A DNA stretch of 64,000 nucleotides from UKL13-3 sp040387195 (GCA_040387195.1 JAZKEF010000002.1:186001-250000); one strand, 5' to 3'. Counted from the stretch's first letter, positions 54,141-63,500 are shown. The notes: generated by a model from the letters alone, not told the origin. Translations and numbers: made by a program.

Positions 54141-54228
54141 ATACTTTTTATTTGATGGTAAAGTCAATCGCGCTGCACTATTCGTTGCACACACATACAA
54201 AATCGCATGTTAATGGAGCAGGAAGATA

Positions 54229-54837
54229 TTACTTATTACGCAGTTCCTCAAATACTTTATCGGCTTTGAATTTTTTTGCCGGGCGGCCTTTGCGGATGAT
54301 TTTTATCTTTTCAATAGTTTCATTTTGCTGCACGGCATTCACCACGTCCTGCCCTGAAATCAGATGTCCAAAAATAGTATGACGGTCATTAAGCCATGGC
54401 GTTTCTTTATGCGTTATAAAAAACTGACTGCCATTTGTTGCAGGCCCTGAGTTTGCCATTGCCAAAATGCCGGGTCCCGAAAAGCGGAACTCAGGCACAA
54501 ACTCATCTTTGAATGAATAGCCGGGACCACCTGTGCCATTGCCCTGCGGGTCTCCACCCTGAATCATAAAATTAGCAATAACACGGTGAAATTTAAGCCC
54601 GTCATAATACGGAACCCCTTCGGCCTTTGCGCTGTTTTTTATTTTGCCCTCTGCTAATCCAACAAAGTTGGCAACTGTTAGCGGAGCTTTTTCAAACTCG
54701 AGTTTGATTAAAATTTTTCCTCTGCTTGTTTGAATCTCGGCATACAGGCCCTTTTCCAATTTTGGTTTTTTTGCCTGAACGCAGGTGCTGCTGAATGCCG
54801 CCAACAGAAGTGTAAATGCAACAAGTATTTTTTTCAT
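54229..54837 (-). CDS. Cyclophilin-type peptidyl-prolyl isomerase
   Basis: The 202-residue product has a signal peptide (MKKILVAFTLLLAAFSSTCVQA) and a full cyclophilin domain: KFHRVIANFMIQGGDPQGNGTGGPGYSFKDEF, GILAMANSGPATNGSQFFI and HTIFGHLISGQDVV. The R in FHRV, the FMIQGGD and the NGSQFF motif make the active site intact. It would fold proteins in the periplasm. It diverges from tatC across a region with a 12-bp inverted repeat. Confidence 0.94.
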   Translation of the reverse strand: MKKILVAFTLLLAAFSSTCVQAKKPKLEKGLYAEIQTSRGKILIKLEFEKAPLTVANFVGLAEGKIKNSAKAEGVPYYDGLKFHRVIANFMIQGGDPQGNGTGGPGYSFKDEFVPEFRFSGPGILAMANSGPATNGSQFFITHKETPWLNDRHTIFGHLISGQDVVNAVQQNETIEKIKIIRKGRPAKKFKADKVFEELRNK

Positions 54838-54913
54838 ATGTCTTTGTCAGAATAATGAAGCAATTAAAACAAAAACGGACATATTTTTCAAGTGCGAAAT
54901 CTGCATTTTGAAT

Positions 54914-54956
54914 AAATAACATTTACCGCTTTCATTCGGATGCATAAATGTTATTT
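54914..54956. repeat. 12-bp perfect inverted repeat between cyclophilin and tatC genes
   Basis: AAATAACATTTA (54914-54925) and TAAATGTTATTT (54945-54956) are exact reverse complements separated by 19 nt. The right arm overlaps the -7-like TATTTTCG of tatC at 54952-54959. It could be an operator or a weak hairpin. Confidence 0.5.
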
Positions 54957-54970
54957 TCGCACCACAATTT

Positions 54971-55801
54971 ATGGCACTTGATCAGTTAGACGAAAACCCA
55001 TTTGAACTCGAAAAGGAAATGTCCTTTTTCGATCATATTGATGCATTGCGCGGACACTTGTTTCGCTCAGCTATTGCAATTATTTCCATGGGCGTAATCG
55101 CATTCGTTAACAAGTATATTCTATTTGATGTAATCCTGTTTGGCCCTACAAGAGTGGACTTCTGGACATACCGTTTGCTTTGCGATTTCTCCTACCGCCT
55201 CACCGGTACAGATGCCTATTGTGTAAAGGAGATGGGATTTGTATTATCCAACATCAGCATGTCGGGGCAGTTCACCCAACACTTGTTTATTTCGTTTATA
55301 TCCGGCTTAATTATGGCGTTTCCTTATGTATTATGGGAGTTCTGGCGCTTTATCAAACCCGCTTTAAATACCAAAGAAAAAAACTACGCAAAAGGATTAG
55401 TGTTCTTTAGTTCCCTGTTGTTTTTTGCCGGAATTTCTTTCGGATACTTTTTCCTTTCACCCCTTTCCATCAACTTTTTGGGTTCATACAAGGTGAGTGC
55501 GTTGGTTAGTAATGAGATTAACCTTGAGTCTTATATTTCCTTCATTTCTACCCTCACATTTGCAACAGGGCTCATTTTTGAAATGCCTATTCTAGTGTAT
55601 TTCTTAAGTAAAATAGGACTAATAGGAAGTAGCTGGATGCGCAAAAACAGGCGGTATGCAATTGTGGTCATCCTCATTTTATCCGGAATCCTTACTCCTT
55701 CGCCCGATGTAGCCAGCCAGGTAATGATGTTTGTTCCGCTTTACGGATTGTATGAATTAAGTATCTTTGTGGCGAAGGCCGTAGAAAAAGGAAAAAAATA
55801 A
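54971..55801 (+). CDS. tatC: Twin-arginine translocase subunit TatC
   Basis: This 276-residue inner-membrane protein is the core of the Tat export system. It has six helices and the signature FDHIDALRGHLFRSA at the N-terminus, FPYVLWEFWRFIKPALNTKEK in the cytosolic loop, GLIFEMPILVYFLSKIG and a SPDVASQVMMFVPLYGLYE C-terminal region. tatA is not nearby. It is the first gene of a run with rpiB (16 nt) and an HD gene. Confidence 0.96.
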   Translation: MALDQLDENPFELEKEMSFFDHIDALRGHLFRSAIAIISMGVIAFVNKYILFDVILFGPTRVDFWTYRLLCDFSYRLTGTDAYCVKEMGFVLSNISMSGQFTQHLFISFISGLIMAFPYVLWEFWRFIKPALNTKEKNYAKGLVFFSSLLFFAGISFGYFFLSPLSINFLGSYKVSALVSNEINLESYISFISTLTFATGLIFEMPILVYFLSKIGLIGSSWMRKNRRYAIVVILILSGILTPSPDVASQVMMFVPLYGLYELSIFVAKAVEKGKK

Positions 55802-55817
55802 TTAAACCGCTCAGTAT

Positions 55818-56249
55818 ATGAAAATAGCAATCGGAGGCGATCATGCCGGATTTACTTACAAACAAGTGATTACTGAAATGCTCACAGGTCAAGGGCATAC
55901 TGTAACCGATTTCGGACCTTCATCAGATGCCTCGGTTGATTACCCCGACCATACACACCCGCTAGCCATTTCGGTTGAAAAAGGTGAAACGGAACTAGGG
56001 ATCCTGATTTGTGGAAGCGGAAATGGTGTTGCCATCACAGCCAACAAACATCAGGGTATTCGTGCTGCATTATGCTGGAATGACGAACTGGGGGGTCTGG
56101 CCCGCCAGCATAACAACGCCAATGTTTTATGCCTGCCTGCCCGTTTCATAGATATTGAACTCGCAAAAAAGATTGTAACAGCTTTTTTAAACACACCATT
56201 TGAAGGTGGACGCCACCTAACCCGGGTGAACAAAATTGCCTGCGCCTAG
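55818..56249 (+). CDS. rpiB: Ribose-5-phosphate isomerase B
   Basis: The 143-residue enzyme interconverts ribose 5-phosphate and ribulose 5-phosphate in the pentose phosphate pathway. It begins MKIAIGGDHAGF and has the catalytic-site ICGSGNGVAITANK and the VTDFGP substrate loop. The length matches RpiB. It is 16 nt after tatC and 6 nt before the HD gene. Confidence 0.95.
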   Translation: MKIAIGGDHAGFTYKQVITEMLTGQGHTVTDFGPSSDASVDYPDHTHPLAISVEKGETELGILICGSGNGVAITANKHQGIRAALCWNDELGGLARQHNNANVLCLPARFIDIELAKKIVTAFLNTPFEGGRHLTRVNKIACA

Positions 56250-56255
56250 TTATTG

Positions 56256-56912
56256 ATGTTATCTCCGGCAGAAATCATTGAGCATACCATCGTGTATGTA
56301 AAACAGGAACTGGCCAATGCCGAAGGTGGTCACGATTGGTTTCATATTGAGCGTGTTTGGAAAAGCGCGCGATCCATTGCACAAACTGAAAACGCAAACA
56401 TGCTGGTAGTTGAGCTGGGCGCCTTGCTTCACGATATAGCCGACTCTAAGTTTAATGGGGGCGATGAGGAGATTGGTCCACAGAAGGCCCAAGCTTTTTT
56501 ACAATCCTTAGCTCTTGACACCTCTATCATTAATCCCGTCATATACATCATACGGAATATTTCATTTAAAGGAGGCAAACAACAACTTTCGGAGCGCACT
56601 ATTGAACTTGATATTACACAAGATGCCGACAGGCTGGATGCCATTGGTGCTATCGGAATTGCCCGGGCATTTAATTATGGCGGATTTAAAAACAGGGAAC
56701 TGTACAACCCCGATATCAAACCTAACCTGAACATGAGCAAGGAAGAGTATAAAAATACTTCAGCCCCAACCCTCAACCATTTTTACGAAAAACTGTTGTT
56801 ACTCAAAGAGCTTATGAACACCGAAACAGGCAGGCAACTTGCTGTCCAGCGACATGAGTTCATGGAACAATACCTCGCTCAGTTTTACAACGAGTGGGAA
56901 GGAAAAGCCTAG
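56256..56912 (+). CDS. HD domain phosphohydrolase
   Basis: This 218-residue protein of the YedJ/PdeE-like family has the metal motif GHDWFHIERVWK, then LLHDIADSKFNGGDEE (His-Asp) and DADRLDAIGAIGIARAFNYGG (Asp). It would hydrolyse a phosphate ester or nucleotide in the cytosol. The ATG at 56256 is preferred to the TTG 3 nt upstream. It is the last gene of the tatC-rpiB run. Confidence 0.9.
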   Translation: MLSPAEIIEHTIVYVKQELANAEGGHDWFHIERVWKSARSIAQTENANMLVVELGALLHDIADSKFNGGDEEIGPQKAQAFLQSLALDTSIINPVIYIIRNISFKGGKQQLSERTIELDITQDADRLDAIGAIGIARAFNYGGFKNRELYNPDIKPNLNMSKEEYKNTSAPTLNHFYEKLLLLKELMNTETGRQLAVQRHEFMEQYLAQFYNEWEGKA

Positions 56913-56949
56913 TTTCGACTGCGTTTAACTACCGAGGATAGCTCAACCC

Positions 56950-56977
56950 GGAATCCGATATGCGGCATCCGGAATTG
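56950..56977. repeat. Heptad-period array 5
   Basis: Four 7-mers: GGAATCC, GATATGC, GGCATCC, GGAATTG. In the shifted phase it reads AATCCGA, TATGCGG, CATCCGG, nearly the AATCCGA/TATCCGG pair of array 1. It lies between the stop codons of the HD gene and the converging pyk gene. Confidence 0.6.
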
Positions 56978-56980
56978 GCT

Positions 56981-58414
56981 TTAATCAATTTCCGTAATCT
57001 TGATTGCATTGGTTTTAGAGCGCTCCTTAATAGGCATGCTTGCTGTGTTAATCACCCTATCTCCGGCTTTCACCATTCCTTTTTCTTTCAAAATATCATT
57101 TACCTCCTGCATGGTTTGGTCGGTGCTGTCGAAGCCTTTGTAAAAAAATGCGCGCACACCCCATACCAGGCTCAGGGTATTGATTAATCGTGTATTTCCG
57201 GTAAAAATATAGATCATCGCTTTGGGGCGGAACGAAGAAATTTTATACGCTGTGTAACCCGAAAATGTCATGCTCACAATGGCCTGTGCTTTCAGGTGAT
57301 CCGAAATGCGCACAGCTGTGAAACAAATTTCATCGCTCAAAAAGGACGGTGAATCTTCGGTAGGACGCTTGCCTTTGTAATACGGAGCATTTGTTTTCTC
57401 GGCTTCGGCAATTGTTTTTTGCATGTTGCGTACAGCCAGAATGGGATAAGCACCAACAGATGTTTCGGCACTGAGCATCACAGCATCGGCACCATCCATT
57501 ACGGCATTGGCAATATCGTTTACTTCGGCACGTGTAGGCGATGGACTGGTAATCATGCTTTCCATCATTTGGGTTGCAATAATTACCGGCTTGCCTGCTT
57601 CGATACATTTTTTAACAATGCGTTTTTGAATAACCGGAACCTGTTCCATAGGCATTTCCACACCCAAATCTCCCCGAGCAACCATTACGGCATCCGTGGC
57701 CGCAATAATTTCATCAATATTATCCATCGCTTCGGGCTTTTCGATTTTTGCCACTACCCTGGGCTTCCATTCATGTGCATCAATAATATGTTTGAGTTCT
57801 GCTATGTCTTCTGCTTTGCGCACAAACGATAAACCAATCCAATCTACCTTCATTTCCAACCCGAATTCTAGATCTGCCCTGTCTTTTTCTGTCATGGCAG
57901 GGATTGACAATTTTGTATCGGGTAAGTTAAACCCTTTGCGGGATGACAAAGCACCACCGTATTTCACCAAACAGGTAATTTCAGTTTCGCCATCGGTACT
58001 TATTGCTTCGAGTTCCAGTTTGCCATCATCCAGCAAGATGCGTTCACCCGGTTTAATATCTTTTGCCAGATGTGGAAACTTAACATATACCCTTGTTGCA
58101 GTACTTACCATTTCTATCGTAGTAACAATAATGGTACTGCCTGTAACCAACTCTACTTTGCCGTTTTCCATTTCGCCCACACGCAACTTCGGCCCCTGCA
58201 AGTCAAGCAGGATGGATGTAAACGATTCGGTGTCTTCATTTACCTTACGGATATTCTCTACCACTTTGCGGTGATCGTCATAACTGCCATGCGAAAAATT
58301 CAGCCTGCATACATCCACACCCTCTTCAATAATTGCCTTAAGCATTTCATAACTGGCAGTGGCCGGCCCAATGGTGGCAACAATTTTTGTTCTATTAAAT
58401 CCGTTTGTTTTCAT
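56981..58414 (-). CDS. pyk: Pyruvate kinase
   Basis: This glycolytic enzyme makes pyruvate and ATP from PEP. It opens MKTNGFNRTKIVATIGPA and shows CRLNFSHGSYDDHRKV, KIEKPEAMDNIDEIIAATDAVMVARGDLGVE and TQMMESMITSPSPTRAEVNDIANAVMDG, all intact. At 477 residues it has normal length. The ATG at 58414 fits the start of the family. It is 40 nt downstream of the IPExxxVDY gene on the same strand. Confidence 0.96.
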   Translation of the reverse strand: MKTNGFNRTKIVATIGPATASYEMLKAIIEEGVDVCRLNFSHGSYDDHRKVVENIRKVNEDTESFTSILLDLQGPKLRVGEMENGKVELVTGSTIIVTTIEMVSTATRVYVKFPHLAKDIKPGERILLDDGKLELEAISTDGETEITCLVKYGGALSSRKGFNLPDTKLSIPAMTEKDRADLEFGLEMKVDWIGLSFVRKAEDIAELKHIIDAHEWKPRVVAKIEKPEAMDNIDEIIAATDAVMVARGDLGVEMPMEQVPVIQKRIVKKCIEAGKPVIIATQMMESMITSPSPTRAEVNDIANAVMDGADAVMLSAETSVGAYPILAVRNMQKTIAEAEKTNAPYYKGKRPTEDSPSFLSDEICFTAVRISDHLKAQAIVSMTFSGYTAYKISSFRPKAMIYIFTGNTRLINTLSLVWGVRAFFYKGFDSTDQTMQEVNDILKEKGMVKAGDRVINTASMPIKERSKTNAIKITEID

Positions 58415-58454
58415 TTTTAGTAATAAGGTGTATGTATAGCACACTAACAGCGCG

Positions 58455-58871
58455 TTAAAATATTAAGTTTTGTTTTGATTTCAATTTTTGGTGGTCGATT
58501 TCCGTAATAAGTTGTATGGGTTGAATGGGTTTCATGTTTGCAATCAGTGCTTTCACATCCAGAAAATCCAATGCCCCCTTTATCATGATAAAAAAATCGA
58601 CCTGTCTTAGTTCAGGTATTAAATAGGATGATTCATCCTTGTTTTCAATCAAAAAAAACTCGAGATGATTGATTTCATCGGTAAACATATATTTGGTATA
58701 AGCCGCTGCCGGTTGCTCTTCTTCATACATTGTTAACTCTCCATCGTGAACAAAATGGATAGAGAGTTCTTTATTGATAAACCAGACCAGCCGATGCGCT
58801 TTTTCCTGCGAAACGATGCCCAGCAGCAAAAAATCATAATCGAACCCGATATCGAGAAAAACCTTCTTCAT
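58455..58871 (-). CDS. IPExxxVDY family protein
   Basis: This 138-residue protein of a Bacteroidota-specific family of unknown function has the signature read as LIPELRQVDFFIMIKG at about 98-113, with Phe in place of the Tyr of the family name. The start of the protein (LDIGFDYDFLLLGIVSQEKAHRLVWFINK) is also typical. It is divergent from acpP and co-directional with pyk, the order usual in this phylum. Confidence 0.9.
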   Translation of the reverse strand: MKKVFLDIGFDYDFLLLGIVSQEKAHRLVWFINKELSIHFVHDGELTMYEEEQPAAAYTKYMFTDEINHLEFFLIENKDESSYLIPELRQVDFFIMIKGALDFLDVKALIANMKPIQPIQLITEIDHQKLKSKQNLIF

Positions 58872-59040
58872 AGATGCTCATACAAATATCCCCACAACAA
58901 TACGCAATTACTAGCGTCAAACCTCATTTCCATGTCCTGTATACACATAGCGTTTTCGACTGCTTTCAAAATCTGCATTTACCTGTGGCAAAGTAGGGTA
59001 GTTATATGTTTTGAGGCTTAAATTATTGTAAAATTTAAAA

Positions 59041-59073
59041 TTTGCTGTTTTGAGTAAAAATATCTTTTATTTG
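59041..59073 (+). promoter_or_regulatory. Putative acpP promoter
   Basis: TTTG at 59041-59044 is followed after 21 nt by TTTATTTG (59066-59073), close to TAnnTTTG. The leader would be about 20 nt. It is an AT-rich region as expected for a strong promoter. Confidence 0.45.
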
Positions 59074-59099
59074 CACATTCAAAACTAAAATACAATACA

Positions 59100-59339
59100 A
59101 TGTCTGACGTAGCAGCAAGAGTAAAAAACATCATCATGGATAAACTTGGTGTTGAAGAAAGTGAAATTAACAACGAAGCTAATTTCACAAATGATTTAGG
59201 TGCCGATTCATTGGATACGGTAGAGTTGATTATGGAATTCGAAAAGGAATTCAATATCGCAATTCCGGATGACCAAGCTGAAAAAATCGGTACTGTTGGC
59301 CAAGCCATCACTTACATTGAGCAAAACGTAAAAGGCTAA
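59100..59339 (+). CDS. acpP: Acyl carrier protein
   Basis: This 79-residue carrier of fatty-acid intermediates has the phosphopantetheine site at Ser37 in GADSLDTVELIMEFEKEF. It is acidic and of normal length. It starts the acpP-fabF-rnc block, 27 nt before fabF. Confidence 0.97.
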   Translation: MSDVAARVKNIIMDKLGVEESEINNEANFTNDLGADSLDTVELIMEFEKEFNIAIPDDQAEKIGTVGQAITYIEQNVKG

Positions 59340-59366
59340 TTTTTAGCACTAAACAAAAAAATTTGC

Positions 59367-60614
59367 ATGACATCCAGAAGAGTAGTTGTTACAGGCCTTG
59401 GGGCTTTAACGCCCATTGGTAACAATGTTCAAGAGTACTGGAATGGTTTGTCGAATGGGGTGAGTGGGGCAGCCCCCATCACCCAATTTGACACTTCCAA
59501 ATTCAAAACAAAGTTTGCCTGTGAGGTAAAGAACTTTAACATTGAAGATTTTATTGATCGCAAAGAAGCCCGCAAAATGGATAGGTTTACCCATTTTGCC
59601 ATGGTTACCTGTGAAGAAGCAATAAAGGATTCAAGCCTTGATCTGGATAAAATCAACAAATCTCGTGTAGGTGTCATCTGGGGTTCGGGAATAGGTGGGT
59701 TAACCAGCTTTTTCAAAGAATCCGTAGAATATGCCAGAGGTGACGGGACTCCCCGCTTCTCTCCATTTTTCATTACCAAGATGATCGCTGATATTGCCTC
59801 TGGTCTTATCAGTATTAAATACGGGTTTGGTGGACCCAATTATACCACCGTATCGGCATGTGCATCATCCAACAATGCGATGATTGATGCCTATACTTAC
59901 ATTAAACTTGGAAAAGCAGACATCATCGTTACCGGTGGTTCGGAAGCTTGCGTGAATGAGCCTGCAATGGGTGGATTCAGCAACATGAAGGCCTTATCGG
60001 AACGCAATGATGATCCTAAAACAGCTTCTCGTCCTTTTGATAAAGACCGTGATGGTTTTGTGTTAGGCGAAGGTTCCGGAGCAATTATCCTCGAAGATTA
60101 CGATCATGCAGTAGCCCGTGGGGCTAAAATATACTGCGAAATTGCAGGGTGTGGCATGAGCGCAGATGCTTATCATATGACAGCTCCTCATCCGGAAGGA
60201 TTGGGTGTTATCAATGTGCTCAATTGGGCATTGGAAGATGCCGGTATGGTTCCATCCGATATAGATTACATTAATGTTCACGGAACATCAACCCCACTGG
60301 GGGATGTGGCTGAACTCAAAGCAATCACTGCCGTTTTCGGAGAGCATGCATACAACCTAAACATCAGCTCATCCAAATCGATGACAGGACACCTGCTGGG
60401 CGGTGCCGGTGCAATTGAAGCTATTGCAACTATATTGGCCATGCAGCACAATGTTGCGCCTCCTACCATCAATCATTTTACGGATGATGAAAACATTGAT
60501 CCCCGCTTAAACCTTACCTTTAACACTGCTCAGCCGCGTACAATCAATGCTGCGCTAAGTAATACATTTGGTTTTGGCGGACACAATGCCACGGTGATTT
60601 TCCGTAAACTTTAA
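59367..60614 (+). CDS. fabF: 3-oxoacyl-[ACP] synthase II
   Basis: This condensing enzyme elongates acyl-ACP with malonyl-ACP. The catalytic Cys165 is in SACASSNNAM, and the two histidines are in NVHGTSTPLGD and KSMTGHLLGGAGA. At 415 residues it is normal. It lies between acpP and rnc and surely shares their transcript. Confidence 0.97.
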   Translation: MTSRRVVVTGLGALTPIGNNVQEYWNGLSNGVSGAAPITQFDTSKFKTKFACEVKNFNIEDFIDRKEARKMDRFTHFAMVTCEEAIKDSSLDLDKINKSRVGVIWGSGIGGLTSFFKESVEYARGDGTPRFSPFFITKMIADIASGLISIKYGFGGPNYTTVSACASSNNAMIDAYTYIKLGKADIIVTGGSEACVNEPAMGGFSNMKALSERNDDPKTASRPFDKDRDGFVLGEGSGAIILEDYDHAVARGAKIYCEIAGCGMSADAYHMTAPHPEGLGVINVLNWALEDAGMVPSDIDYINVHGTSTPLGDVAELKAITAVFGEHAYNLNISSSKSMTGHLLGGAGAIEAIATILAMQHNVAPPTINHFTDDENIDPRLNLTFNTAQPRTINAALSNTFGFGGHNATVIFRKL

Positions 60615-60625
60615 TTTTAATTGCT

Positions 60626-61363
60626 TTGATCAGGGCCATCCTATCCGGCATTTATTTTTCCTATTTTTCCGAACACAAAGCTGTATACCGTAAGGTTGCC
60701 AAAATTGCAGGCTCTTATCCTGTAATGTTCGACTGTTATATTCAGGCCTTGCGCCACCATTCCATGTCGAGTACTATACACCACAACGGCTCCCGTAACA
60801 GCAATGAACGCCTTGAATATTTGGGCGATTCCGTTTTGAACACCGTCATTGCCAATATGCTTTTTAAACGATTCCCGTTTAAAGATGAGGGGTTTTTAAC
60901 CGAAATGCGCTCCAAAATTGTGAGTCGCGAGAGTTTGAACGACCTTGCCCTAAAAATTGGCTTAAACGAAATTGTAGCATACGATAAACGTGCTGTAGGA
61001 CAAAACATCAAGGGGAGTATTTTCGGAAATGCACTCGAAGCGTTTATCGGTGCCATATTCCTTGACAAAGGTTTTTTTGGTGCTCAGGCATTTATCAAGA
61101 AAAAGCTGCTAACCCATATTGATGTAGACAAGCTCGAGTTTACCGAGAAAAACTTTAAAGGCAAACTCATAGAGTGGGTGCAGAAGAATAATAAAGTGAT
61201 CGACTTTGAAAGTGATGAAGAAATAACCCGCAAGCAAAAAATTTACAAAGTTCGCGTAAAAATTGATGGCGAAGAATATGGTGCGGCTGAGCACCTGTCG
61301 AAGAAAAAGGCCGAGCAAATGGCCTCTGAAAAGACCTGCGAAAAGTTAAACCTGCAGCTTTAA
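60626..61363 (+). CDS. rnc: Ribonuclease III
   Basis: The 245-residue enzyme cleaves double-stranded RNA in rRNA and mRNA processing. It has the signature NERLEYLGDSVLN at about 60-72, a second acidic cluster at NALEAFIGAIFLDKG, and a C-terminal double-stranded RNA-binding domain (FKGKLIEWVQKNN... and LSKKKAEQMASEKTCEKL). The start is TTG at 60626; no ATG fits. It is 11 nt from the fabF stop. Confidence 0.95.
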   Translation: MIRAILSGIYFSYFSEHKAVYRKVAKIAGSYPVMFDCYIQALRHHSMSSTIHHNGSRNSNERLEYLGDSVLNTVIANMLFKRFPFKDEGFLTEMRSKIVSRESLNDLALKIGLNEIVAYDKRAVGQNIKGSIFGNALEAFIGAIFLDKGFFGAQAFIKKKLLTHIDVDKLEFTEKNFKGKLIEWVQKNNKVIDFESDEEITRKQKIYKVRVKIDGEEYGAAEHLSKKKAEQMASEKTCEKLNLQL

Positions 61364-61457
61364 AACCTGTCAGGCTGAGTTACTCGAAGCCCCACAAGCG
61401 TCAAAAGAATTTCTAGCAAACATATTAGCACCTCGATATCCAGATAGCTATCTGGAT
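61364..61457. repeat. Intergenic repeat remnant with 20-bp perfect palindrome
   Basis: The region begins AACCTGTCAGGCTGAG (61364-61379) and continues with CTCGAAGCC, words that resemble a dispersed repeat (TCAGGCTGAG...TCGAAGCC) known in many bacterial genomes. At 61438-61457 there is a perfect 20-bp palindrome centred on GATAGCTATC. No open frame covers it. It separates rnc from the hydrolase gene. Confidence 0.6.
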
Positions 61458-61487
61458 GGTGTGACAATATTTCGTTATCTTTAAGGC

Positions 61488-62336
61488 ATGAATGCCGCCC
61501 GTTTGTTTCATTATAAAAACTCTCCCGTTTCGTACCATCGCTTCGGACAGGGGACTGAAATACTGGTGGCTTTTCATGGCTATAATCAAACATCAGCTGA
61601 GTTTCTTTATTTTGAAGATGTGCTCTCCGAACAATTTACCATTATTGCCATCGACTTTTTCTGGCATGGACAATCGGAATGGCGCGAATCGGAAGACTTC
61701 ACCGAATATGATATGAAAATGATCGTGATGGGCATCAAGCGGCAGGAGCACATTGAAGCTTCCCGCTTTTCGGTATGTTCATTCAGCATGGGTGCACGCA
61801 TGGCCAGGGCATTGGTAAGGAGTTTTCCCTCCCACATTAACTACTTCATTTTGTTATCGCCACCCACATTTGCCTTCAATCGTTTTTTAAACTTTACTAC
61901 CAATAACCCTATTGGATTATGGACCTTCAGGTATTTTGTGCGCAACAACCAATCGCTCATGAATTGGGTAAAACGCCTGAATAAAGCAGGTGTGCTTAAC
62001 CGTTCCGTGTATATTTTCACCTCCAAATTTATCGGTAAACCCGACCGCTTGGAAAAGGTATTTAAGACCTGGTTTGCGCAACGGAAACTTACCACGAACT
62101 TTGATTCTTTTGCGCGACTGCTCAATGAACATAAGATCCGCACCATACTTATTGCCGGTGGAGAAGACACGATAACACCACCCAAAAGAATGATTACTTA
62201 TATTCAGAATTTAAAATTGGGACAAGTATTTCTAATCTCCGCAAAACATGAGTTAGCAACCGTTGCAGCCAAACAGATTTTAGCAGAACTTTTTCAGAAA
62301 CAAAACGGGCCTGCAAAAGAAAAGCCGTCCTTGTGA
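61488..62336 (+). CDS. Alpha/beta hydrolase
   Basis: This 282-residue hydrolase has the nucleophile elbow CSFSMGARMARAL (Ser flanked by Phe and Met, with Ser replacing the usual first Gly), the oxyanion region FHGYNQT and an acid/His pair in GGEDTITP and KHELAT. It has no signal peptide. The substrate is unknown. Its TGA stop lies inside the terminator hairpin. Confidence 0.88.
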   Translation: MNAARLFHYKNSPVSYHRFGQGTEILVAFHGYNQTSAEFLYFEDVLSEQFTIIAIDFFWHGQSEWRESEDFTEYDMKMIVMGIKRQEHIEASRFSVCSFSMGARMARALVRSFPSHINYFILLSPPTFAFNRFLNFTTNNPIGLWTFRYFVRNNQSLMNWVKRLNKAGVLNRSVYIFTSKFIGKPDRLEKVFKTWFAQRKLTTNFDSFARLLNEHKIRTILIAGGEDTITPPKRMITYIQNLKLGQVFLISAKHELATVAAKQILAELFQKQNGPAKEKPSL

Positions 62337-62346
62337 GACGGCTTTT
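62320..62346. terminator. Bidirectional terminator overlapping the hydrolase stop
   Basis: A perfect 10-bp AAAAGCCGTC/GACGGCTTTT stem (62320-62329 with 62337-62346) has a 7-nt loop. The TGA of the hydrolase gene is in the loop at 62334-62336. It serves also the converging barrel gene. Confidence 0.88.
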
Positions 62347-62367
62347 CAAAAAAGTAACGGTTATATA

Positions 62368-62955
62368 TTAAAACTTCATAGATACACCGGCATTGATTCC
62401 GATGTAGGTAAGGTTAGGTGCACCAGTACCTGTATCTTCTGTCATTCCATAAAAGTATTTTGCTCTACCAAATACATCAAGCTGATCATTTATTGCGTAA
62501 GAAGCACCAATAACCGGGGCCAAAGCCAATCCACCACCGCTGCTAGATGCCTCAAATGGAATACCGAAAATTTCACCGCTTACCTCTGAACTCCAGGTAG
62601 TGTAACCTAATTCAATTCCGGCAAATGGTTTAAAATCATCAGTTGAAAAATAATAGTCAAAGCCTCCCATAATCGGCATTGTTGTAAAGGAGGTAGTGAA
62701 GCCTGGAATTTCTACAGTACCCCAGCTGTAATACCCTAAACTTAATCCCACAGCCATGTTGTCGTTTAAATGATAACGTCCTTGCAATTCACCTCCGAAT
62801 CCTGTTTTGATTCCGCCTTTAGCATCATCACCCATGTCGCCCATTGGGATTCCAACACCACCCGTTACGCCCACTGAAATTTGTGCATTTGCGTTGATTC
62901 CGGCACCCAGTGCAAGTAATACAACCGCAGAGATTTTTAAAATTGATTGTTTCAT
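62368..62955 (-). CDS. Outer-membrane beta-barrel protein
   Basis: This 195-residue protein has a signal peptide (MKQSILKISAVVLLALGAGINANAQ), glycine-rich strands such as VGVTGGVGIPMGDMG, YHLNDNMAVGLSLGYYSW and FKPFAGIELGYTTW, and a C-terminal GVSMKF ending in Phe. It belongs to the eight-stranded barrel group (OmpW/OMP_b-brl-like). The ATG at 62955 is chosen for the signal peptide; the frame continues 21 codons upstream. Function unknown. Confidence 0.85.
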   Translation of the reverse strand: MKQSILKISAVVLLALGAGINANAQISVGVTGGVGIPMGDMGDDAKGGIKTGFGGELQGRYHLNDNMAVGLSLGYYSWGTVEIPGFTTSFTTMPIMGGFDYYFSTDDFKPFAGIELGYTTWSSEVSGEIFGIPFEASSSGGGLALAPVIGASYAINDQLDVFGRAKYFYGMTEDTGTGAPNLTYIGINAGVSMKF

Positions 62956-63432
62956 AGAATTTGTTTTTTTGTGTTTAAGTTTTTTAGACAAAATAAAATT
63001 ACTAAAATCTTCAGTCATTTGGTTAAGCTGTTACATGCCATTTTCATTTTATCTTGGCCCACAGGCAAATATAATTTGCCAGCATTGTATTTTATTGATG
63101 AGTAAACTATACACAATTACTTGCCTGTTTTATAGTTCTTTGAAAATGAATTGATTGTCCTTTGGGGGGCTAAGTGCATTTTTAAGAGAAAATGATTCTC
63201 TGTTTAATAACGCGTTTACTGCAGCGTGTCCTGATTATTACCTTCAGCTCTAAGGCGCTGTTTCTTTAACGAATAGAACGTGTGGTGTTTGGTGTTGTTC
63301 TATAATAATTGTTGTAATGCATATGACCCGGTTGAATGGAGCATCAATTTTATTAGCGGAACAATCCATACAATAATAGAGGAGGTTTCATGCCATGCCG
63401 AATGAACTCAGGTAAGAAAAAAGGGTACGCAC
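62956..63432. other. Intergenic region without convincing genes
   Basis: This 477-nt stretch between two barrel genes is AT-rich at its start and holds the presumed promoter of the 62955 gene. A GAGGAGG purine run at 63379-63385 precedes a short frame of 18 codons (63390-63446) running into the terminator. I see no repeats, tRNA or conserved coding pattern in it. Confidence 0.5.
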
Positions 63433-63468
63433 AAAAAATCCCATGACAATAGTTTGCCATGGGATTTT
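63433..63468 (-). terminator. Intrinsic terminator of the right-end barrel gene
   Basis: A perfect 11-bp AAAATCCCATG/CATGGGATTTT stem (63435-63445 with 63458-63468) has a 12-nt loop and a T6 tail on the minus strand. It lies 32 nt past the stop codon. Confidence 0.85.
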
Positions 63469-63500
63469 ATGGTTATAGTGAATCTATCTTTTGTTAAGGA

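Noticed and set aside
63390..63446. Short 18-codon frame after a GAGGAGG purine run
   Set aside because: It ends inside the terminator of the next gene, has no recognisable sequence, and Shine-Dalgarno pairing is weakly used in this phylum. Chance is the simpler explanation.
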